Below are positions 33,725 through 44,720 of a stretch of 64,000 bases of DNA, piece by piece. The position numbers and the translations under genes were made by a program. The notes under the pieces were generated by a model. That model was not told where the DNA came from and made no database searches. It saw only the letters and a list, made by a program, of their open reading frames with translations. The stretch is taken from the NCBI GenBank assembly GCA_020698575.1, contig CM036248.1, positions 12,615,729-12,679,728 on the forward strand, read 5' to 3'. Each line of letters begins with the position of its first letter. Within the stretch, counting starts at the first letter, position 1. This DNA comes from Bostrychus sinensis. Taxonomy: Eukaryota > Chordata > Actinopteri > Gobiiformes > Eleotridae.

Positions 33725-34627
33725 CAGTGGTAAAGGCATCACAGGCATCTTCTAGTGGTACTCAGGGCACTCTAGTCTAAATTAGTTTCACTTAGAGCCA
33801 GTTCTATTCCTGCTTTTGTCCTGCTGTAGGATTAAATTTGATGTGAGGAACATGGCTGTCCAGTTTTAGTCCTAGGTTTAGTCCCGAATTTAGTGCTGAT
33901 GTAGTACTGTTTTAGTCCTGGGTTTAGTTTTGGATTTAGTCTTGGTTTAATCCTAGCTTTAGTCCTGTTCTAGGCCTTCTTTTAGTTCTGGTTTTGTCCT
34001 GGATTTTGTCCTGTTTCTGTTCTGTGTTAGTCCTGGCTTTAGTTTGGATATAGTATTGGTCTAGTCCTAGTTCTGGCCCAGTAGTAGTCCTGGTCTTAAT
34101 TGTGTTACAGTCCTTGTGTTATAGTTTCAGTCCCAGGTTTTGTCCTGTTTTGGTCCCAGACTTTGTCCTGAACTTTGTCCTGTTTTAGTCCTGGGCTTAG
34201 TTTTGGATTTATTCTTGGTTAAATTTTAACTTCAGTCCTGTTTTAGGCCTAGTTTTAGTCCTGATTTAGTTTTGGAGTTAGTCCTGGATTAAGTCCTAGC
34301 CCTGGCCCAGTTGTAGTCCTGATCTTAATTGTGGTATAGTCCTTGTTTTGTCCTTATTTAGTAATGCTCTTTTCTTAGTTAATTCATTCCTCAGTTTAGA
34401 CCTGGGTTAGTCCTGGTTTAGTCCTGGATTTAGTCCTAGTTCTGGCCCAGTTGTAATCCTGATCTTATTTGTATTATAGTCCTTGTTTTCTTCATTTTGC
34501 TTATTTTGTTCCTGTTTAGACCTGTGTTAATCCAGATTTTCCTCATTTTTAGTGCATTATTGACGGTACTTGCAAAGCCAAATATTTTCTGTGTTGGTTC
34601 TTACTGTAAAGGGTTCGAGAAGCGCTG
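33725..34627 (+). mobile_element. Minisatellite-bearing hAT-like element, subfamily B
   Basis: The left end CAGTGGTAAAGG and the right end GGTTCGAGAAGCGCTG are diverged hAT-type ends. Octamers GTCTACAC (33717-33724) and GTCTGCAC (34628-34635) form an 8-bp target duplication with one mismatch. Inside is a long degenerate array of TTTAGTCCTG units. It ends in AAAGCCAAATATTTTCTGTG and TTGGTTCTTACTG, the right arm shared with 12677-12946. Confidence 0.75.
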
Positions 34628-34635
34628 GTCTGCAC

Positions 34636-35429
34636 GGTCACGGGTCACATTAACACTCGCAGGTGTAACCTATAGTGTGCTCTGATAGGCGTGTCAACCA
34701 GCTCTGTCTGTGCTACTGGCGTTTAATAGATGCTAATCACAGTAGGAACGTAGGAGGGAGGGCCAACATGATTTTAATAGCTTCAGATGGATGTGCCTGT
34801 CCGTATACCGCAGCAGGTTGAGGAGAAGCGACAGAGACAATGGCACCAATAGCACCTACTCGCATCAGCTCTAGGGGTGACCTTCTCCATAGAGACGGGA
34901 AAATGTCATCTCAATTAGGCCAATCACATGCTTTGCTCCGCTGTTATGGCCGGCCAAAGGGACACGCTGAGGAGTTTTGACAGCTGGATGCTAAAAGCTT
35001 AAATTGCTCCATTAGAAACATTTTGAATCTGAATGAAGGCGAGACCAAAACATACCATCACCATTTTAAATGCATTGACTGTGTAAGTGGTGCTCTGAAA
35101 TGAGTCCCAATTCATCCTTATTATAATCTACTACTATGTTTATCCTACCCAGTGTCAGAAATGAGGTTTTTCGTTTCAGTATTTTAAATAAAAGGGTGAA
35201 CAGAACAATATGCACAATGCAATAGAAAACATGTGACAGTTTTACTTGTTTCATCTGCCTTCATGTGATATTTAGATGACTTATTAAGTTCTTATTTTAA
35301 ACTTTCTCAATTTCTTGTGTTTATTATTTTGATTAAAAGCTCAAAACAATCATGTCCTTTTACCCCTGAACTTAGTCACCTCAGAACGTTTTACAGATTT
35401 TAAAAACATTATGTGACTAAAAGCAAATG
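34636..35429. other. No gene or recognised repeat
   Basis: Repeat-poor sequence, especially 34690-35010; no coding signature recognised. Confidence 0.5.
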
Positions 35430-35745
35430 CTTAGTGCTCTCTGTGTGCTATAAAGAAACAGGTGAAGAGACCAACAGAGAGCAAAGGGCAGTCTTTTGTA
35501 CATGATCAAAGAAAAGCACTTCCTTAAACTTTTAGTATGATGCAATTTGTACTGCAAAATGAAAATTAGCTGTGAGGAGTCAGTGGAAACAGAGCTGTAC
35601 AGCGTTTAATGAATGTTCTGAAGCCTCAGAATGGCTGTGCCAGAAAATAGAGGACCACTTAAACGTGCGTGAATGAAGCAAAACACAACTGCAGGTATGT
35701 TTTTGATGAGGGAACAACATTATAACATGGTACAAAGATCAGAAA
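35430..35745 (+). repeat. Dispersed repeat family Y, copy 1
   Basis: AACAGGTGAAGAGAC, GCCTCAGAA, AGAAAATAGAGGACCACTTA and then AGGTATGTTTTTGATGAGGG with AACAACATTATAACATGG recur in the same order at 57670-58010. Similarity is highest over the last 100 bases. The class is unknown. Confidence 0.7.
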
Positions 35746-36044
35746 GCTGTTTTATGTAGCCAGGGTTTATAAACAGGCAGAGAGTCAGTATGAAAATATT
35801 GATAAGTTATCTCCAAAATGTGTGGCTGTCATGTCTATCGAGCCAAGTTAGACAGTCAGGCAATAAATTATAAAGTTTCCAAGGTATTTTTCTAATTTTC
35901 CAGCTCAACATAAGAGCACATAAATGAAAATAGCTAATACTCTGCTATCTCAGGTGCAATTGCTGTGTAAATAAAGCTCACACAGTTTTCATTTTTGTTC
36001 TGTTAACCCATTAATTTGGTTTATTAGAGCTAAAACAACCCTGC

Positions 36045-36195
36045 CCTTTATCAGATGCTTGGCTGGGTACACCCTGGACCCCACAGTAACAGGGGGAGGA
36101 CTTGCAGAGTCTGCTTAGGAAGAGTGTGTGTTTGCTTGATCAAAGTCACAACATCCTTGCTGAGAGGTAAGAGCGCTAACCACTCTGCCATTCTG
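36045..36195 (-). repeat. SINE-like repeat fragments
   Basis: GGCTGGGTACACCCTGGACC belongs to the body and GCTGAGAGGTAAGAGCGCTA with ACCACTCTGCCA to the head of the tRNA-headed repeat, both in minus orientation, with the middle deleted. Confidence 0.55.
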
Positions 36196-37785
36196 AATGT
36201 AATACAACCTATTTATTACATTCATACATCAAAATCTATTTTTTTTTATTTGTACATGAGTGGATAGCATTGAAGCTGCAAAACCTTTTTTTTTTGTCAA
36301 CTTAAAAATTTACGAATAAAAATGATATCTTCATGTTGTACGGAGTCTGAATTTTTTAAAAATATATAATTCTTTCTATAACAATTTTGCATTTAAATTT
36401 TATTTTTTCATGAATTACTCAAATCAGCGTCATGATGTGACAGAAAAAAAGTTTGTTACAAAATAAAAGCTAGATATGTCCTTTAAAAAACACAGTTCAC
36501 ACATGCCTTTCATTGCATTCAGTCATTTAGACATTTGCCCTTTTCTCTGCACACATTTCGCATATTTTTATTAATAATGGTGCAAAATGTTTTACCTTTG
36601 AGGTGCCAAAAAAAAAAAAAAAAGTATTTAATTTTGACAAATTTCCATAAAATTCTGCTAAAAAGCTTAATGAACTTACTTAAGGTATTCTGTTTCTCTG
36701 TTTCTGTTCCACCATTTTGAACGTCACACAATACGACCAACTCCATCACACCCCACCGCTCAAAACATATCTATAAAATACATTTAGCTTTCTGCTACAT
36801 GTAATTGTTCATCTAAACAATCACTGACACGGCTTGGTGACATTACCCTAAAAGACATTTCATTTCAAATCATTCACGTGTCACTGCCTTTAATTCTCTC
36901 TTTAATCACAGCACTGATATATCCGCATTGTAAAATAAGAAAAGCTCATATACCTGTTATACCGCATCATTAATCAGTGGGTAATCAGCCCAATGTTCAT
37001 TTCATCCTTGGCATGAAAACCTGCCTGGATACTACATTATTATCTCCGCAAGTGAGCACTCTCATGAGACAAGCTTTAAACCCACAATTTCTGGTTCAAA
37101 CCCAGGTTGTTTCACCTTTGTATGCTGCTTTGTAAAAAATCCTGCAAATACTGACCTTGTTTTTGCACTGAATATGAAAAATCTGCAACATTATTTCGTT
37201 AATGCAGAGTAGCCCTTCAAGCACTTTAACATTTAACTATTCTTTATTGCTTGCTGACTAGGCTCAAGACAGCAAGGTCAATTACCCAGGGTTCCCTTCA
37301 CAAGGTGTTTTACCCAGCTCATCTTTTTGCACAAAATCTTCCAGAGTAACCATAATGACCCTTGTAAACGCCAAGCGGTATTAAAGGAAAATCCTTTTTG
37401 TTTTGATACACTGCAGTTTGTGATTTTTTTTTTTTTTTTTAGCCCAAGCTAGGGAATAAAATGTGAACAGAGAGGGTTGTAAAAAGGTTTAAGATCTAAC
37501 TTCATTAAAATATTAAACAAAAGTCTTGCACCGAGGGTCACTACATGAAAGATGTTATAGCGCACATTATTTAGAGTCTCCCTGCGGCCACATTCAGCGC
37601 GCAGTGTGAGGCAATTTGCACAGCAGTTTAAACCTGGACAGAGAAGAGGATTGTAAACAGCAAATGGGCACAAAACCACAATCTTATTTTAGATTGAAAA
37701 ACAGAACCCTTTCCAAGTTTGTAGATGTGGTTAAAATGCCACCCAATTTATACAAACACTGCAGGTCTGCTGTGTGCTTAATATA
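36196..37785. other. 1.6 kb without genes; A and T homopolymers
   Basis: Short A run at about 36609-36623 and T run at about 37425-37440. Nothing else recognised. Confidence 0.5.
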
Positions 37786-37840
37786 GATCACAAGCCAGTG
37801 TACTGTTTGTGCCGGTCCCAAGCCTGGATAATTAGTGTCT
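37786..37840 (+). repeat. Short fragment of RTE-associated repeat
   Basis: CACAAGCCAGTGTACTGTTT and GTGCCGGTCCCAAGCCTGGA match the start of the repeat also seen at 44645-44700. Confidence 0.55.
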
Positions 37841-39974
37841 GTCCAAAGTTTATATGCTAATACTGGAGGTGGTAGTAGTAAAACTGTATTGACAATAGTC
37901 ACATTTGATTTTTATGCCAACTTGGCTTTTTTCTTAGTTTTTAATTATGATATAAAGTTTTTTGCACCTCAAAAACATACCTGGAGTAGTAGTTTGCTTT
38001 ATTCACATATGTTTGAGTAATCATGTTTGCTGAGCCTTTCTTTTACTCATGAGTTGAAAACACTCCAACCAAGAAGTGTTTCTGCGCAATTCTAAAGCCC
38101 ATATAGTGCGATCAGTACAAAGCAGTGGGCTCATTTATCTATCTGTTAATGTCATGCTAATGTGCATGTAATTGTGCTTTTACCATCACCCACTTCTTTG
38201 ACTAAAGCCTAACTCTAACACTTAAATTATTCAAATGTATCTGTAAGTTCAAGGTATAAAAATGGATTGTGCACAGAGCAGATTGCCACTGTTAGTACTA
38301 AAGTAAACAAGGTCGGACTAAAATGAAGGCTAATCTGGTGTGGTACCTCCAGCCATGCCAGAACTAGAAGAGTAAACTGGTAGCGCAATACCAGACCAGA
38401 ATTAATAAAAGACCACACTAATTTCATGAATAAACTACAAAACATTCCTTTGATATAAATGAGAGCTAATCCCAGGGCCAAACTCAAGACTAATCAGTTA
38501 AAAAAAAAAAAAAAAAAAAAAACATGACCAAGACTAATCCATATACAAAGCCAGAACCAAAGGAATAACCAAAAGGACTGAACTTAGCCCGAGTTTATAC
38601 TTATACATTCACCATTTCACGGCCCATATGCTACAACTGCTCTAAGGAAAAGATTGAAATGTCACAAAACTACTACCATAACCTTCTGTATGGCTGCCAC
38701 AAACTCTCTTGGAATCAGTCTTTATAAATGTATGAACATGTATCCACTCTTGGCTCATAAATTGCCCTCCCAGAGTAATCACAGCGGCCATGCATGAGGG
38801 GCTCTAACCTGGGCCGACAGCACCTTAATCAAAGGTCACGTGAGAGGAAAGTGCAGCAGTGTAATTGTTACATGCCTAATTTAGTCGAACATTGCCTAAG
38901 CTTTGGGCTGTTGTCTACCATTGATTTACGTTATTGCAGGTCTATTGACTTTCATAACTGTATCCACTGAGCTATTCTCCTTTAATGTTTACAACACTGG
39001 ATATGCCTATTACATCATGCACAATAAAGGAAATGTATGGTACCTCCGTGATAGCGCCCATTGCTACTTATTGCCTAAGATAAAACCTCACAGGATGCAG
39101 AATTGCCAGAGACCCCATGCCACTACAGCTGTAAATGTAATGCCTTAAAAGAGAAATGATATTAGAGGAATTTTTCATCCATTGTCCTCTGACAGCTACA
39201 TCTGGCTCTCCCCAAAGGCACCGGCTTCATGAATTTGAAAAGGCAGAGTCAGCTGACATGTTTCTCTTCCTATTTGCAGATACCCCTGCCGCACTAGAAA
39301 CTAATTAACTGGACATTTAGCTCTGTCTGAAGCCCGCAACTAAACGCCCAAAGTTGGGTTTCTCACAGCTCAGAAAGAAATAATTCTTAAGCCGCTGTTA
39401 AGAAAATGTCAACTCTGAAAAGGAGCGGTTTAATATGCGTCTCTGCACACATCTACATTTGTACAATTTGCAGCTCTCAACTACTTAATGGGCTTTTAAG
39501 TAAGGACAGCTTCGGAAAAAAAAGCGGCACACAATCCTTGCATTTTGATTTTTATATCTATATGTGAAATGTCTGTCTTTTGCTTTGATGAATGCTAAGT
39601 ATAATTTTAGACATTTTTACTTGATGTTAACACAGTGTGGAGTAAATGCTGGGCTAATGCCACTTAGAAAAGATGGAGGTGAGGATGAGTGATGACGGAT
39701 ATTGACCAAGATGCAACTTCAGGAATAAAAAATGTCCAGATATTGATTTGCTATTTAAGTTCTCCCATCAAACTTAATGCTTCCTACCTTGACACTAAAA
39801 GGCTAAGGACTTAAATGTACAAAATAGATGGGAAACCGCTCAGGCTGCGGTCTGCGTGCCGGCCAAACTATTGAATCCAACATCTCAGGCACAAATAGCT
39901 TCTTTGACACCGCTAAACATTTCCCTCTCATGTTCAGTATTGACAAACATTGCTTATGTTGGTTTAATTAATGC
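37841..39974. other. 2.1 kb without genes; possible degraded ACTAATCC-type array
   Basis: At 38300-38600 words such as GACTAATCCATATAC, CCAGAACCAAAGG and GGACTAAAATGAAGG recur, with a 23-base A run at 38500-38522. These could be very degraded minus-strand copies of the CCTGGTTTAG minisatellite. The interval 38740-39560 looks repeat-poor. No coding signature was recognised. Confidence 0.35.
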
Positions 39975-40136
39975 CTCTGGCGAGTGTTGGAACATAATTA
40001 GGTACTTTAACTCAAGAAATTTACTAGTAATTAATAAGTACTTTTTTGACCTCGATGGTAATGTGGGCAGCTTTTTCATGACACAACCAGAGGGTCTAGG
40101 GTTAAATCCCTGCTCTGGTCTGAAGAAGTATTGGCA

Positions 40137-40160
40137 GTAGTAGTTCTAGTAGTAATAGTG

Positions 40161-40203
<43 letters not shown>

Positions 40204-40700
40204 AGGTGGCAGTGGTGGTAGTAGTAGTAATAGAAGTGGTGGTAGTATTAGTAGTAGCAGTAGTAGTAAAACTGGCAGTAGTGGAAGTGGTGGCTGAAGT
40301 GGTAGTAGTAGTAGTAGTAGTAGAAATGGTGGCTATAGTAGTAGAAGTGGTGGTAGAAATAGTAGTAGTAGTAGTAGAAGTGATGGTAGTAGTAGTAGTA
40401 GTAGTAGTTGTAGTAGTAGAAGTAGTTGTAGTAGTAGAAGTAGAGGTAGTAGTAGTAGTTGTAGTAGTAGAAATGGTGGCTATAGTAGTAGAAGTGGTGG
40501 TAGAAATAGTAGTAGTAGTAGTAGAAGTGATGGTAGTAGTAGTAGTAGTTGTTGTAGTAGTAGAAGTAGTTGTAGTAGTAGAAGTAGAGGTAGTAGTAGT
40601 AGATGTAGTAGTAGAAGTAGTGGTAGTAGTAGTAGTAGAAGAAGAAATGGTGGCTGTAGTAGTAGAAGTAGTGGTAGTAATAGTAGTAATAGAGGTACAA
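40137..40700. repeat. (AGT)n-rich trinucleotide array, unit 1
   Basis: The array consists of AGT, AGA and GGT triplets. Within it a block of about 150 bases starting GTAGAAATGGTGGCTATAGT at about 40322 recurs at about 40468, showing internal segmental duplication. A strong strand asymmetry (G+A+T, almost no C) is visible. Confidence 0.95.
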
Positions 40701-40844
40701 ACATGGTTGGAGTCCGCCTTATCTCTGGTGAGTGCTAGAAAGTAATTAGAATAATATGTACTTTTTTGACCTAGGTGGGTGGCGCTTTCATGTCACAACC
40801 AGAAGGTCTAGGGTTTGATTCCAGCTTTAGTTCGAAGAAATAGT

Positions 40845-40980
40845 GGCAGTAGTAGTTCTAGTTGTAGTTGTAATAGTTGTAGTGGTAATAATACTAGTTG
40901 TGCCAGTAGTAATAGTAGAAGTAGTGGCAGTAGTAGTAGTAGTAGTAGTCGTGGTGGCAGAAATATTAGTAGAAGTGGTG

Positions 40981-41026
<46 letters not shown>

Positions 41027-41400
41027 AAGTGGTGGTACCAGTAGCAGCAGCATCAGAATAGTTGTATAATAATACTACTACCAATGGAAGTAGTGTTAGC
41101 ATTAGTTGTAGTAGTAGTAGTTGTAGTAGGCACAGTAGTAGTAGAAGTAGTAGCAGAGGTTGTGGTTGTCGTATTACTAGTAGTAGTGGTGGCCATAGTG
41201 GTAGCAGTAGCAGTAGCAGCAGTAGTCAGAATAGTTGTAGTAATAGTACTGGTAGAAGTAGTAGTGACTGTATTAATACTAGTATTAATGGAAGTAGTGT
41301 TAGCATTAATTGTAATAGTAGTAGCAGCAGTTGTAGTAGAGACAGAAGAGGCAGCAGTAGTAGTAGAAGTAGTTGTAGAAGATCTTGTGGGACAATTACA
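40845..41400. repeat. (AGT)n-rich trinucleotide array, unit 2
   Basis: The same triplets as unit 1, but with more AGC and TGT interruptions. An internal repeat, AATGGAAGTAGTGTTAGCAT, occurs at about 41083 and 41287. Confidence 0.95.
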
Positions 41401-41454
41401 AAACTTATAAGAAATATTATTTAGTTTCTACATAACATTCAGTATGTTTTCACT

Positions 41455-41548
41455 TCAACTCAATACTTTCACTTCCACTAGTAATAGTACTTTGTAGGAA
41501 CAGTACGTTTTACTTGAGTACACATTGCGAGTACTCCTCCCACCTCTG
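41455..41548 (+). mobile_element. hAT MITE end, AGTAAAAGTACTT family
   Basis: TTTTACTTGAGTACACATTG and GAGTACTCCTCCCACCTCTG form the right end of the MITE family seen at 28887 and 62178 (reverse complement begins CAGAGGTGGGAGGAGTACTC). The left end was not found, possibly lost to the adjacent triplet expansion. Confidence 0.6.
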
Positions 41549-44500
41549 TCTTGTTGTGATTTGAGTGTATTCCCCTCCTCCTCTTCCTCCTTCTCCTCCT
41601 CCTCCTGCCTGAAGTCTAAACACCGGCTGTACGTCCGAACCATTCGCTCACATGAGCAAATAAAGCCTTTTGAAAAAAAAAACAAAAAAAACGCTGTGAC
41701 AGACAGCTCCAGCCCTGATGATAATTTGCCCGGGGCGCTTTGTGGTTCCCTTCATTGTCAATCATTTACTTTAATACACTTCAGCACACCAAAGAGGACC
41801 CATGTCACCGCTCCCAGCCGCTCTGCCTACCTCCTACCTCTGCTCCGACAAAGACGAAAAACAACAAAAACATACACTCTAAATCACACTCTCTCCTATG
41901 AATATAATTACTACTCTCAGGGTAATTTCCCCCTCACCATTTTTCTTTTCTTTTTTTTTTTTTCCCTTTGCCTTCGCTCTCTTCAGATGTGCTCATTTGA
42001 ATTTGGTGGCAAAATCATGTCCCTTTTAATATATGATGTGTTTTCTTCCCCGGACGTTATTATGGAGGCCTTATGCCGAATGGTTGCGAGAATAAAACCG
42101 TCATTGGACATAAAGCTGCGACGTATACTGTAGGGCTGCAGACACTGACTATGCTAATGAATGCTCCGTGAAGCCTCATTATGAGCTGTGGAGAGAGGTC
42201 GTTTTTCTTGACGATTTTTTTTTCCCCCATGAAGTATAGCTCGGGGCGGGAGGAAACTGGCTGAAAACTGTGGTCGGAGCTCTTCGGAAAAATAAATCTC
42301 TACATTAATCTATATAAATTAAACTAAAAGTAAAGCTGATATAAACTTTAGATATGAAGCTATGACTTAGTGTGAAAGGATGCTATTTTTTTGTTTGTGG
42401 GACATAGTTTATTCACCTAATAGGATTAATTTACAAAAAAAAAAAAAAAAAAAAAAAAAACATGACCTGAATAAGTCAAGTAGGGTTTGATTTACGCCAC
42501 TTGTCAGCACTGAATTAATGGCTTTAGATAATACAGAGAAGTTGAGAAAGTGGCTATTTCACAGCTGGCAATCTCTGTTTACAAACCTGGCCAAAAGTGA
42601 TAGAACTAAAAGCCAGAAGATTAGAGTCAGTTAAAAACTTTGGTGGGATGCCATATATTTGCATTTAGACAAAAAAAAAAAAAAAAAAAAAAAATGACAG
42701 CTGGATGGAAAAATTGTGGTTGTGTTTTGTGAAATGGGACTCACTCAGAAGCTCACAAACAAGCCCACTAACTATAGAAATAAATAAACCCAGTGCTAAT
42801 CTGGAACTAAACAAAAAATAAATCAGCGACACATCACAACAAAATTGAGTTTGTGAGCAAATGGGAAATAAAACTGAGAACAAATATGTCTAAAATCTAC
42901 ACCCATGACAAAGCAAGATAAAAACAGTGTTCAACCATAAAACCAGGAAGTAGCCCAGTGCTAAACACAAAAGTTAACAGCAAGTAAACTAGGACAGGAT
43001 AATTAAAATGGTACAAAAGTCAGCACTAAACCATTTTATCTATATAATGAACAGAGTAGAGTAGAGATACTGATTTTGTAATACTCAGAGCAGCCGACTC
43101 CCAATAAGCACCGCTGATTTATTTGGGGTTGATATGCAGGCATAAATGTTCATAATTTTTACTCTAATTTTATTATAAAAGACTATTACTCCTATAAATT
43201 CCCATTTTGTTTCCCCATGTATTGTGCCTTTCCGTCTTGTGCCACTACAGTGCACCTCTCTGGGAGATAATAAGGAAACAAATCGTTGTAGCAATAATTT
43301 TGAAGTATATCCTCTTTAGGCTCTACAAGACAACATTTAACCACAGCCAGCTATATTTTAAATTATAGTACAGCCAGTTTCCCAAACTTGTGCCTGATAT
43401 GAAATCTGCATTAAAGCTCAAGAACCAGCCGTTGGCCCATTGTGTAAAAATTGCAAAAAATCTGCAATATATCGGCCAATCTCTAATAAAGTATTCTGCC
43501 TCTTGTCAATTTTACTTTGAATGCAACTGGACAAATATACAACCAATCAGAAAACAGGGGGCAGTGACATCATATGCCAAAATAGATATATGATAGATAG
43601 ATAGATGTCCAGAACAGTTTTGCAACCTGCTAAGAAAATTGGTTCTGCCTGGCAAGCTCTGCGATGAGATTCTTATGAGGATTGTAGACAAGGAAAAAAT
43701 CTATACAATATGAAGACTTTAATCATTAGTTTATGTGAGTTTTATATATTAAGAGTGCTCATTGGGATGCCTTAAGGCTATTTGTGTGTGTTAAAATTAT
43801 GTTACTGCTTGCTGACAAACGCAAAACAAATTAGTTTAAGATTAAAAAACCGTGGGCATGTTATGGACATAATTATGGCTAGAGTTTCCGTGACACTCTG
43901 GAGACCTTCTGTTACATGAAGAAAATCTAGTACAGAGGGGGGAAAAACAAGTAACTTTGCCTCTTTTTTTCATCCAATGTGATCCGCATGGCTGACAAAT
44001 TAAATGAGAGAGTGCAAGAGAGTTATAATTTATGCACAAGTTATTCATATTTTTATGTAATAAGCTCAGGGTCTCGAGACAAAATTAAGCATGCCAATTA
44101 AGACTCTCACTCACAATCTCGGCTTTCTTTCTCTCCCTCTGTCTTCTTCCTAAAACCTCTTCTTCTCTCTTGATTATTTGTAATGCCGCAATCTCCCCGT
44201 CCTACCCCCGTTCCCTGTCAGCGTCTCAACCTCATAATTAGCCAGCATTAATTAGATGCACTGGCATAATTGTTAATCATTGGTTACGCTGGAAACATCT
44301 TGGAAAATGAACAGAATGCCAAGCGTTAGGCACAAGTGAAACAAGGGCTCAGTAGCAGCGAGGAACAGAGAGCTACACACACAGAGACAACAGAGCAGCG
44401 TTAGAAAATGTATTTTGAATGAGACTCGAGGATCTGGCTTGTTACTTTGCCCAGAGTTGGCACATGAGATCACACTGCAGCAGTAGTGCCTTTAAAGGCT

Positions 44501-44634
44501 GGGCTTACGTTGACATTTTCTTCTAAAACAAATATTTTCTCCTTCACTGTACTGATTTAAAGATGTTTGATCTATTAACAACACATTTATAAAACACTAA
44601 AAGGGAAATGTTTGTCATGCATTTAATTAATTTA
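41549..44634. other. 3.1 kb without genes; two long poly-A runs and a GATA run
   Basis: A runs of 26 bases (42435-42460) and 24 bases (42671-42694) and a short TAGA run at 43589-43606 are present. The interval 41560-42260 looks repeat-poor and GC-richer. The 202-codon open frame from 41525 has no recognisable domain. Confidence 0.45.
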
Positions 44635-44720
44635 GCCACAAGGGATCACAACCCAGTGCACTTCTTGTGCTGGTCCCAAGCCAGGATAAATGAGGAGGGT
44701 TGCATCAGAAAGCAAGTCAC
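44635..44720 (+). repeat. RTE-associated dispersed repeat fragment
   Basis: ACAACCCAGTGCACTTCTTG, TGCTGGTCCCAAGCCAGGAT and AAATGAGGAGGGTTGCATCA match the start of a widespread fish repeat ('TCCCAAGCCCGGATAAATGG'). Confidence 0.7.

Larger units (their letters stand above)
39975..41430 (+). repeat. Tandemly duplicated block: SINE head plus AGT array
   Basis: Two units of about 0.7 kb lie head to tail (about 39975-40721 and 40722-41430). Each begins with CTCTGGYGAGTG and passes GTACTTTTTTGACCT. Each then has a tRNA-like SINE head (CATGTCACAACCAGAAGGTC with a GGGTTTGATTCC B-box-like stretch in unit 2), followed by GAAGAA and a long AGT/GTA-rich trinucleotide array. Open frames in several phases on both strands here encode only poly-Val/Glu, poly-Ser, poly-Leu or poly-Tyr and are artefacts of the triplet repeat. 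Confidence 0.85.

Noticed and set aside
40131..41424. Open frames of 70-204 codons on both strands rich in Val/Glu, Ser, Thr, Leu or Tyr
   Set aside because: They are read from an AGT-type triplet array that is open in several phases at once. The products are low-complexity and have no domain.
39975..41430. CRISPR-like array
   Set aside because: The repeats are trinucleotides without unique spacers of constant length, there are no cas genes, and the DNA is vertebrate in character.
41525..42133. 202-codon plus-strand open frame
   Set aside because: It contains a serine run from a TCC-rich tract and a Phe run from a T-rich tract. No domain is recognisable, and it starts inside a MITE end.
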